From Bryum argenteum (taxonomy: Eukaryota > Streptophyta > Bryopsida > Bryales > Bryaceae): DNA of 64,000 nucleotides. The translations under genes were made by a program, and so were the position numbers. How positions within the stretch are numbered: the first letter of the stretch is position 1; every line of letters begins with the position of its first letter. The notes under the pieces were generated by a model. That model was not told the origin of the DNA. It ran no database searches and saw only the letters and a list, made by a program, of their open reading frames with translations. Below, one piece after another: positions 56,111 to 64,000 of this stretch. The stretch is taken from contig CM073329.1 of the NCBI GenBank assembly GCA_037043015.1, positions 12,230,648-12,294,647 on the forward strand. Direction: 5' to 3'.

Positions 56111-56820
56111 GCAACAACTCTAAAAAATACATGCTTTCAAAAGGCTGCTTTGAACAACTTAAACTTGCCACTGTTATAGAATACCACCATTCCGGCAGAA
56201 GAGAATGAGGTCGAAATCATGTAATTAAACAAAGGTAGCCTATACTCACAAACTAAACTAAAAATCTTCTTCACAAAATCCTCGAACTTGCTTTCAATGT
56301 GGATACATTGATTGATCAACAAATTCCAGAAAGTCAAAAAAGGAAACACAACAATCAGCTTGCTGGACTCGATGAGCAATTGTGAAGTACTTCGCTCAGC
56401 TGACAAGAATCCTCAAACTACACAACCACGACAAACATCCTCAAACTACAAAACCACGACAAGAATCCTCAAACTACACAACCACACGCTGCTATTTATC
56501 AGGGCGATATCTACTGTCTACTCTAAAGGCGAAATGAAGTTTTTTTACAAGCTCGTAAGACTTGTTCACAGTCTTCAGCAACACCTCAATCGTACATACC
56601 ATCGCTGATGATATCAAAACCCATACCAGATATCCATCCTCCGATTTAAGCTGTTGAGTCACTTCAGAGGTCTCTCACAACATCTGTAACTCCCTCATTC
56701 CATTTGAATAGGTCTTTTAAATTAAGATCCCCTCCATACCGACATCTGATCGACAGCATTCTACTTTGAATCCACGTATCCGCTTGACAACGCAGTCTAT
56801 CACTGATCAGCCCGATCCCC
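56111..56820. other. Spacer downstream of the AP2 gene
   Basis: Between about 56395 and 56480 the words 'caagaatcctcaaactacac', 'aaccacgacaa' repeat three times (period about 33-34). The remainder is probably the 3' region of the minus-strand AP2 gene. No separate gene is called. Confidence 0.45.
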
Positions 56821-57867
56821 TCATCTACTCCACCTCTCTCTCCGAAGCCTCCGTACTTCCTGACTAGGCAACGGCTGGGGTACCAGCATCCGACCGGCCC
56901 TCTCAACTTCGACATCGGTGTACAGGCTTGGCCGATAGTTTGTGATCTTAGCCAAAAGTACCGACGCCGGTTCGTACCTGAAGATGTACAACAACGCCAT
57001 GTCGTAAGCTCGTGCGGCTTCCTGCATCTTCTCGAATTTCCCCAGATTCCACTCCTTCTTGTGGGTGTCCGTGTATGAGATCTTCGCTTCGTACTGGATC
57101 TTCTTCGTCTTTCTTAAGCTGACTCCTCTCAGACCTACTCGGCCTCTGGTGAAATTGTGCGCATGTCGTCGGAGCCGCCACACGAAGTCGCGCACGCCAT
57201 AGGCGTCGTCAAAAGTCTCCATGTACTGCGCCTGCTTGGACGCAGGAAAGTTTAGAGTGTAGCGCGATCCGTCGGCAGCAGTCTTCTTGAACTTGATGGC
57301 CGCCCTGTCGTGTGCGTCCTGGGCACACTCCAAATCCTTGTAGCCTCCCAAGTTGATTTGCAAGCCGTTCTTCTCACGGTCACCGAGCTTCGTGTTGTTC
57401 ACCCGCACTTGAGCCTCCCACATGTCAGCCTTTTTGTTGAAACAGACCCCAATTGGATTCTGTCCTGGCTTCACCACATCAAACGTGACGTCTAGTGCAC
57501 GCCTGGCTGATACTGAGTTCATATCCTCGTATTCTTCCGACAGCACGTCTAGACTCCAATCTAAATCTCCCTCCTCTTCCATCACTGTAGCCTCCTTTTC
57601 GGCATCCTCCCCTTCGAGATCGCCGCCTGGAGCATCGATCATGAGCTCCTGATGAGCATGATCCAGCACGTGAATTGGAGCCTCATTCGAAGTACCTGGA
57701 GCCTCCAGGTTGACGTTCTGATAGTCCCGCTGGTACAATCCGGAGTCCAAAATGCTATATTCCGGAGCCGACATGCTGCTTCTTGATTGATAGTTCTTTG
57801 CGATGTCGATGACCGAAGCAGCTTGTGCTGTGCAAAGAGACTTCCGAGTGCACGTATGACAATGCAA
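56821..57867 (-). CDS. Divergent protein with two AP2-like domains
   Basis: AP2 domains bind GCC-type or related DNA elements in plant transcription factors. This 348-residue ORF has two such modules. Residues about 135-208 read PIGVCFNKKADMWEAQVRVN, then INLGGYKDLECAQDAHDRAA and TLNF. Residues about 243-312 read GLRGVSLRKTKKIQYEAKIS, then WNLGKFEKMQEAARAYDMAL and TNY. Both keep the WEA/YEA strand, the LG-(Y/F) strand and the AA-A(H/Y)D helix, but the canonical YRGVR start is altered (IGVCF, LRGVS). The N-terminal 120 residues are acidic (EGEDAEKEATVMEEEGDLDW), a possible activation region. Start: ATG 57867, or ATG 57774 (MSAPEYS), which I think equally likely. It lies in one exon, and a leader intron may lie near 57975. 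Confidence 0.82.
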   Translation of the reverse strand: MHCHTCTRKSLCTAQAASVIDIAKNYQSRSSMSAPEYSILDSGLYQRDYQNVNLEAPGTSNEAPIHVLDHAHQELMIDAPGGDLEGEDAEKEATVMEEEGDLDWSLDVLSEEYEDMNSVSARRALDVTFDVVKPGQNPIGVCFNKKADMWEAQVRVNNTKLGDREKNGLQINLGGYKDLECAQDAHDRAAIKFKKTAADGSRYTLNFPASKQAQYMETFDDAYGVRDFVWRLRRHAHNFTRGRVGLRGVSLRKTKKIQYEAKISYTDTHKKEWNLGKFEKMQEAARAYDMALLYIFRYEPASVLLAKITNYRPSLYTDVEVERAGRMLVPQPLPSQEVRRLRRERWSR

Positions 57868-58200
57868 TTAAAAGACACAAGGCAGAGGAACACTATCGAA
57901 AAGCAAGAACTATCGAAAAGCAAGATTTCCAAAGAGCTCTGCAAATGCCAACTTGACTTCAGAAAAATGAAAAACATACTTACTTATACTAGATGTCAAG
58001 AAGCCTCTGCAGTAGGTTTCCACTAACACAGTCTCGGGATGAGGTCTTAAACTGAAATAACACCGATTATAATGAGAAAATTGCATTATTTTGAGGAAAT
58101 ACATTTAGCTCGAGTCGGGCTAAATTGTACTTACAGATTGGTTAGTGAAACTGGACAAAACTACCAATCTTCAAAAATTTACATGATCATAACGTACCCA
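57868..58200. other. Upstream region of the AP2 gene
   Basis: On the minus strand a GTAAGTATG donor-like site (about 57985) suggests a leader intron. 'gaaaagcaaga..atcgaaaagcaaga' is doubled at about 57897-57924. No TATA box was placed. Confidence 0.35.
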
Positions 58201-58223
58201 AAGTTTGTCCAACTTGGGCATAT

Positions 58224-58448
58224 AACCTCAATTCCGTTAAAATGGCGGTATTCTTTGTGCCCTTTTGCCAAATCCCCTATGAGCCATTTTGGTCGAATTC
58301 TAAAATGTGCCATCTGATAAGCATATTTCTGAACTGAAGTTGAAGAATGTTTTTATGCCTACATAATGACATGTTTATTAAAATATCACACATATACTCC
58401 GTAATATCAAACGATATCTGTAATATCACCATAATTTCCATAATATCC
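58224..58448. mobile_element. AACCTC-family MITE, left half only
   Basis: It starts AACCTCAATTCCGTTAAAAT and matches 2828-3048 through the TAATATCAC words, then ends abruptly at 58448, where the duplicated block 58449-58745 begins. The junction suggests deletion or recombination within the MITE. Confidence 0.8.
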
Positions 58449-58830
58449 AAAGTAAAAATGTTCTCGGTGATGCCAAAAGACACCTCTATTCTTTAGGATT
58501 AATTTCTTGTTGTCCTAGTCTAGTTTAGTCAATAAGTATCATTTTTATAGTCCACTAAATATCTTGGTGTATTTTTCGGATGTATAAAATTTAAAAATGG
58601 CATAAATAAAAAATATAATTAATATAGGAACGCTTTACAAGAGGAGTCGAGCCAATCATGGGGACTAAGCCTCTAAGGAGGGCGAATATTCCTCTTCATG
58701 TAGCTGGTCCATCTAAGATATTTTGTGAGATGGATCTAACACGTAAGTCGAATTTTTTCCTTTTTTTGGTTTCATGATCATTCAGCTTGACTCCTCATGT
58801 AAAGAGTTCCTTATTTAGAAATCAACTGTA
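58449..58830 (+). repeat. Duplicated block, copy 2
   Basis: It matches 55230-55360 and 55754-55930 without the hAT insert, at roughly 80-85% identity by eye. It provides the uninterrupted state of the hAT-like insertion site ('atcttggtgtatttttcgg'). Confidence 0.75.
58625..58814. mobile_element. Possible small element with ends TAGGAACGCTTTACAAGAGG
   Basis: 58625-58653 (GGAACGCTTTACAAGAGGAG...) and 58785-58814 (complement GGAACTCTTTACATGAGGAG...) are inverted repeats of about 28 bases with three or four differences. Similar ends occur near 53838-53998, 55823 and 59745-59762, the last two single. No target duplication can be read. Confidence 0.5.
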
Positions 58831-59280
58831 AAATCTTTTAGAAGACTTATTGTAAGTCATACGAATTAAACCCTAAGTCACAACTCACAAGGGTGTTGTG
58901 ATAGGTTGCAAAATCATGATCTATGTGTGAATCATATATGGCGGAACTCGAGGTTCCCAAATGAAATTATAAGCATCAATTTTAGAATCACATTGCATAT
59001 GTTTATAAACACAATGAGAAAAAAAAGTTTTACTCTTGAATGCATCATTCACAATAAGAAGATTCCATAAAGAAAACTTTGATTACTAAACCCTTCAAAT
59101 TGTGCTGAAGAGATGGCATTTAGCCAAATGTTTACCAAATCATAAAAACCTTATGTGAAGCTCGAGTCCTGCCGATAGGCTCAAGTATTTAAAAATAAAA
59201 AATATAAATATAAAAAAATAAAAAATCCTTCTCACTACAAAGTGGAAATACTAGTAATAAAGCGGTTCATGGACCTACGG
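58831..59280. other. Intergenic, nothing recognised
   Basis: There is no gene. A short A-rich run (AAAATAAAAAATATAAATAT) lies at about 59192. Confidence 0.3.
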
Positions 59281-59293
59281 AGGAATAATCCAC

Positions 59294-59644
59294 AACTGAT
59301 ATTTAACTAATTATGGACAAATTCATAGTCCAGAAATAATGTCGGTTGTCCGCCGATATTACCTTAAGACTCCATGAGTAATCTTTGAAAGGTCATAACT
59401 CAAGTCGAATTTTGTCCAAATTAAACATATGAGGTGTTTTTTGATATCTACGAAAAATGTAGATGTCAAAAAACACCTCATATGTTTGATTTGGACAAAA
59501 TTTGAGTGAGTTATGGCCTTTTGAAAGTCGCAGATGTAGGGATGTATTGGCTGGCTGCCGATAAAACCAAGGTTCTTCATTAGTTGCAAAAAGTCCATAA
59601 ATTGGAAATAAGTCCATAAATCCATAATTAGTTAAATATCAGTT
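59294..59644. mobile_element. Fold-back element, 351 bp
   Basis: The outer ends AACTGATATTTAACTAATTA (59294 on) and the complementary TAATTAGTTAAATATCAGTT (59625-59644) pair. The centre is a second long hairpin: 59386-59452 against 59457-59518, about 60 bases with few mismatches ('ttgtccaaattaaacatatg' against 'catatgtttgatttggacaa') and a loop of under ten bases. CCAC flanks both sides. No coding capacity. Confidence 0.8.
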
Positions 59645-59659
59645 CCACTCATGTGGTTG

Positions 59660-60008
59660 GTCCATTTAAATTTTTTCAAAGCATGAATAATCCCATGAGA
59701 GGACTTTTGCACTCTTTAGGCTTTAAGAATAAACTTGACTCTCCATGTAAAGTGTCCCTTATGAAGTTTTTTTTCTCATCTCAAATATACTCTTTTACCA
59801 AAAAATATCAACAAGAAATTTGTGTGGCTTGTAATAATAGAGACATAGAGTGTGAAAAGATGCACAATATGAGATTGAATATGATTGTTTATTTAGTTGT
59901 GAGAGAATATCTCTAAAGTCTAAACCCCTAAACGTCCAATTGTAGTCAATACTTCAAAGGGTTGTCAAACTTACAAATAACTTATATAAGAAAACTAAAT
60001 CTCTTTCA
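59660..60008. other. Spacer with a lone TTAA-type end
   Basis: 'aaacccctaaacgtcc' at 59922-59937 is a good type 1 end without a partner. 'gactctccatgtaaagtgtcc' at 59738-59758 resembles the right end of the 58625 element. No gene. Confidence 0.4.
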
Positions 60009-60012
60009 TTAA

Positions 60013-60221
60013 CCCCTAAAAATCCAGGAAAACCGATTCGGTTTTCTGAGATTTCGGGCAGCTCATTTTAAGCATTTAAATTAATATTTTTGCCTAAGAT
60101 TTTTATTGGGTGCTCCCCATACAGTAATGTGTATGTGGTAAAATTTTCAAAGTCAAATTTTAATTTTATAACCTTAACCTAGAAATTTTAGGTTTCAAGT
60201 CCAAAACGGGCAGTTTAAAAT

Positions 60222-60263
<42 letters not shown>

Positions 60264-60952
60264 ATATGTTCATTACCAAGTTACTATTCGAATTCCAAAG
60301 TATCCGAAGTCAAAAAGTTTACCAATTTTACAAGGGCAGCCTCCAAAACTTTCAAAAACAATCTTCACAATTTCTAGTAATTTTACAATTTTTTCTTTCA
60401 AAAATTGCCAAAATTCGAGATTTTGGATTTTTTCCAAGATGTTTTATTTCCAAATTCACATTATCATAAATGCACCTACTCACCGTCCAGATTTTTCTCA
60501 AATTAAATATATCATACGTGGTGCTTGTTTTACTATATGGTTGTTTTTAGACCTTCTTTCATAAAATAATTTACATTAAGGTCAAAAAGTGGAATTGGTC
60601 TCTAAAATTTTGCATGAGCATACCCAACTTGATTACCTACATGAAAAAAAATGAGGGAAAAATATTTGGAATAACAATCATCAAGTTGCCCTTGGCACCA
60701 TTTAGACAATGCCTCTCACGCAGCGGCAAAAAAAAGTGTTGGTCAAACTTTGATTGTTATGATCTCACAAACGACAAACATCCAACGGTTGAAATTTTGA
60801 CCAGTCCTTTGTATACAAGTTAGGTACAAGATCTTACGGTTCAAAGTCTAAAACCGGAAAAAAAAGTTTCTCCATTTCCCCATTTCCCAACGAAGGTGAA
60901 AAATGGCAGTTTTTGGTTCTGGAGGTCGAGGAAACCCCTGGATTTTTAGGGG
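60013..60952. mobile_element. TTAA-flanked element, type 2 (940 bp)
   Basis: TTAA at 60009-60012 and 60953-60956. The ends CCCCTAAAAATCCAGG are present at both sides in inverted order. It is the inverted twin of 54273-55199, and its interior gives the unbroken form of the nested site at 27416/28404. A T-run of about 38 bases (60221-60258) replaces a shorter A/T stretch in the twin. Non-autonomous. Confidence 0.88.
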
Positions 60953-60969
60953 TTAAAAATTTGATGAGT

Positions 60970-61150
60970 CACAAGTCACAAGTTATATGTAATTTATGTA
61001 ATATGTGTAATATGTAATAAGTAAAATTTAATATATGTAATATATGTAATATGTGTAATATGTGTAATATGTGTAATATGTGTAATATGTAATATGTGTA
61101 ATCTGTAATATGTAATATATAATATGTAATATGTAGTTATTTATGAATAT
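60970..61150 (+). repeat. Microsatellite-like (TGTAATA)n tract
   Basis: Repeats of GTAATATGTG and shorter TAATATG variants cover about 180 bases, with the purest part at 61030-61095. Confidence 0.95.
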
Positions 61151-61179
61151 GTAATCATGTAATTTCATTTATATTCATT

Positions 61180-62180
61180 ATTAACTCATTATTAACGGAC
61201 CAAAGAAGACGTATTTTGCCGTGATGCAAGGACAAGGAGCATGAGTGTAGCTCAGATGGAAGATCACCTCCGTCCTCCGAGAGGGTCACTACTGGTGCCT
61301 ATAACATGATTGTGGCGACAAGATTCAAAAACTCGCCGACCATGTTCAACCCAACAAGTGATCTAACAAGATATCTCACATACTCTCAGTAAAACAAGGT
61401 ATCCGGATATCCCACATTCTCTCAATAAAATCCAAGTAGGGGTAGCTTACTAGCTTTACTAAGATATTAGAAAAGCTACATCAATGATCGTGTGCAAAGA
61501 AGGTGGACACATTGGTCCTTCCGATCAATCAACACGTTTGGGACAAGAACAACATTCAACAAACATCCATCCAATTGACTGGCCCAGCCGATCAACAGAC
61601 CGTGCAACAAAGCTCTACAAGACGCCGGCAGAGTTGGAGGTAACAAAAGAGATGTGGAAGCCAGAGATCGAAGGAGCCTAAATTCTAGAACCGCAGTCTG
61701 AATAAACACATCCGCCCCGGAATCTCATGGTGACTGTGATCATACCTTTTCCTCCTCTCGCTAGCAAACCTGCATTCCAAGCTGACAACGATTAAGCATA
61801 AGTTAAACGAATTCTAAAATCAGATCTGCACAACACGCTTAAAGAAGGTTTCTGAAATGACATTGATAGCTCTTCCGAAGTTTCAAGTTCTGATACGATG
61901 CAATTTAAGTCACGAGATGCTTACTGTTTGAACTTTAGCAAGAATACGGAAACCGGAAACGAAGAATGGTTTAGTCAGCAACGGCCTCATCAACTGACAA
62001 TTCAGTTGTCTGATTCATCATAAATTGATAGAATCAAAGATTATGATCTGATACCAATCCTTCATCAAGGGCATTCGATGAATGAGAGGACGTTTGATTG
62101 CGTTCAATACGGAAAACTGAAGTAAGTTTATCATTACGAATTCCAAGAAATTCTGAACATGTACTTAGGGCGCGCCTTAT
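61180..62180. other. Intergenic, no feature certain
   Basis: GC content is higher than in the neighbours. 'gtgtagctcagatggaagat' (61251-61270) has the look of a Pol III A-box, but no B-box of good quality follows. 'gcgcgcc' at 62170 marks the start of the GC-richer F-box fossil. Nothing is called. Confidence 0.3.
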
Positions 62181-62187
62181 TAAGTCC

Positions 62188-63506
62188 TCAGGTTGAAGCT
62201 GGCCCGGAATGCGACTCCAGCTGTCTGCTTATTCTCAAAACCGTGCCTCGGAACCATCTCCGTCGTGTACTCCCCCACAAGACATTGTACTGCACAAGGT
62301 AATCTTCCATGGAATGCTGCTTCCCCTTGCCGAGCACGAGAACCAGTTTCAAAAATCCGAGCCTTGTTCCGATATCGACGTCTTCGTCAACAACGATTGA
62401 CGCTCGCGGAGTGGAACCTCGATGGGCATGACCCCGTGGCCCTAAACTAGTCAACTCCAACGTGATCCCCCTCTAACTGGAAAACAAAAAACTGGAGAGG
62501 CATGTATATGGAACCAATCATGTGGAGATTCTCCCATATGTAAGTTCTCTCGATACCCCTTTGAATGAGAGAGAAACACATCTAGCCGTGCTGGAATCAC
62601 TGCAAACAGATGACCCATGCACTCCACCAGTTCTAAGTTGAGGAGAACGCGCTTTGTGCGAAACGAAAGATTGTCAGGATTCATCTCTTGCATACGCACG
62701 TCGATGTAGTACGATTTGGTCAGAAAAGACTGGGTGCGTAGTTGCCCATGCCCAGAGTGGATGTCCACTTCGAAGAGCCTCGAGCTCACGACCGCAGTTG
62801 AAAGGATGCATATGGGACTCCCAGCCAGTCTGTGGGCTTTCGCGAGCGCGTGTACTGGCATAATATATGTGAGGCCAATTCCAATCCCATGGGGAGGTGG
62901 ATCCGACCCTGTCCCCGACGAAAGTTGCTGTAGAGGTAAATCAACATACCTCGTATCTTCCCAGTTCTTACCCACACAGCTGTAAACGAGCAGCTGGGGT
63001 GGAGACAGAATTCCATTTCTCTTCGAGCAGTTTGTAGCTATTCTCATCTACCATGATCATGAAGAAGTTCACCCTACCGTCAAACCAAGTAAAATCAAGG
63101 TTGTCATCGCATTGGGGAAGTGGGAAGTACTTGGAATTGTTTGGTGAGTGGGTTGGTCACCAACAAACATGACCGACCTCTAGCACTCACGCTACAAGGT
63201 GTATTTGAAAAATGCCTTCCATTCGCCCACGTAATCATTTCAAAGACGTCAATGCCTTCTAAACTTGTCTTAACAACATATCGTATCTCCATACAATTAG
63301 GGTTGCAAGTGCTCTCTCATGGGCCACTTAGGGCTAATGGGCAGCAGGTAGTCCATAGAAGGGAGCTTAGCGAGCTTTGATCTAGATGAGTAACATGCAG
63401 TAGCATGCCACATGGCATGCAACACCAACAATCTGTCACGTATGAACGGCAATAAGTACACTTGCACTTCTACAATCCACTTGGAGAAGAGCAAATTACC
63501 AATCAA
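62188..63506 (-). pseudogene. Decayed F-box-type gene
   Basis: On the minus strand the text falls into three or four frames. 63420-63300 reads SKLAKLPSMDYLL; 63292-63104 has CSVSARGRSCLLVTNPLTKQ FQVLPTSP; 63100-62990 has DFTWFDGRVNFFMIMVDENS; 63047-62451 has LSPPQLLVYSCVGKNWEDTR, then LLNLELVECMGHLFAVIPAR. NPLTKQF-VLP, the IMVD-NSYK strand and the 'VECMGHLFAVI' strand are typical of plant F-box-associated/kelch-like C-terminal domains and resemble the layout of the gene at 48183. No F-box was found at its 5' end. Several frameshifts are visible, so it is a host pseudogene, unless some of the shifts are introns. Confidence 0.6.
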
Positions 63507-64000
63507 TCACTAGTATAGTATATGTATAGTATGTAATAGGCACTTAAGGTGTATAGTGTCATTGGCTATATTTTTGAATTAATTAATTAACAAGATGAAG
63601 CTTGTGGGGGCTTGTTTTGCCACAGTCATGGACCCGCTTAAGGAGGTGCCACATGGACTTGGGGTGCATTTAAAATCAAAATATCATTCCGTCCGGCCCT
63701 GCCCTCAACCCTCTTATACTTTTTAGGAAGAGGAAGCCGCTCCAAACAGTATGGGATAAATCCCTCCAAAACTCTCTCCCCCAAGACCCCGTCCCCAAGA
63801 CTCCCCTCACCCAAGAGTCCAAGACCCAGAACCCCCCCCCCCATACGTACCATCACCATGCCATACCATCACTATGACCTAGTAACCTAAGACCCCAGGA
63901 TCCCTGCTCTTGAACTCCTCCCCAGTAAAATAAAGAACTACATTGACACTACTAGTTAGAAAAAAGGGGGTAAGCAATGTCACAAACAATGCTTTTTGTG
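63507..64000. other. Terminal stretch, nothing recognised
   Basis: There is a small C-rich, CCCCAAGAC-type repeat tract at about 63779-63842 ending in a C-run (63832-63841). The window ends without a gene. Confidence 0.35.

Noticed and set aside
61240-61330. tRNA/SINE-like A-box 'tagctcagatgg'
   Set aside because: No acceptable B-box, no cloverleaf and no second copy.
62045-62062. Primer-binding-site-like 'ggtatcagatc' on the minus strand
   Set aside because: Only a short match, and no LTR or coding part next to it.

Overview
The window reads as nuclear DNA of a land plant. It is AT-rich and intron-containing. It carries a full-length OVATE family protein, an F-box protein, an AP2-domain protein and remnants of a plant SEC1/KEULE exocytosis gene, set in a dense background of small non-autonomous DNA transposons. 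The style of the F-box and AP2 genes and the short introns would suit a non-seed plant such as a bryophyte. That placement is inference and cannot be proved from the sequence. No CRISPR, operon, rRNA or convincing tRNA was seen.

Layout. Positions 1-22 kb and 40.4-45.2 kb are dominated by two unfamiliar multi-copy gene families, called A and B here. Family A is a multi-exon gene whose introns all fall in phase 0. It has copies or pieces at 0.9-2.6 (+), 6.2-6.6 (+), 8.4-10.4 (+, open), 15.6 (+), 15.8-16.6 (-), 17.7-18.8 (+, broken) and 41.6-44.2 kb (-, open). Family B encodes a charged, internally repetitive protein and lies just downstream of A on the same strand in three places: 11.2-12.7 (+, broken), 20.4-21.8 (+, open) and 40.5-41.0 kb (-, open). 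The A-B linker is conserved as well, so the A-B pair behaves as a duplicated two-gene module. Between copies at 13.6-15.0 kb (-) lie exon-sized fossils of SEC1/KEULE.

From 22 to 34 kb and in most of 46-64 kb no complete host gene is seen apart from the F-box and AP2 genes. These regions hold TTAA-flanked elements with CCC(C/T)TAAACG-type ends (piggyBac-like by signature), including a clean nested insertion at 27.2-29.1 kb. They also hold a MITE family with AACCTCAATTCCG ends and 4-bp target duplications, a PIF/Harbinger-like MITE, a hAT-like element with an 8-bp duplication, a Stowaway-like MITE, a fold-back element, a Tc1/mariner transposase remnant and several AT-rich or simple repeats. For three of the DNA elements (at 11.6, 12.0 and 55.4 kb) an empty site, and for the nested one an uninterrupted homologous copy, can be read inside this same window.

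Recognised host genes: an OVATE family protein at 36.4-38.5 kb (+) with a long GC-rich leader from 34.4 kb that contains a tandem duplication; an F-box protein at 48.2-49.7 kb (+) whose C-terminus is shifted into another frame; a divergent double-AP2 protein at 56.8-57.9 kb (-); and a decayed F-box-type gene at 62.2-63.5 kb (-). The A-B module is the best candidate for an undescribed system: a lineage-restricted, repeatedly duplicated gene pair in which A carries an N-terminal segment that could be a small beta-grasp domain plus duplicated internal exons, and B is a lysine-rich repeat protein.
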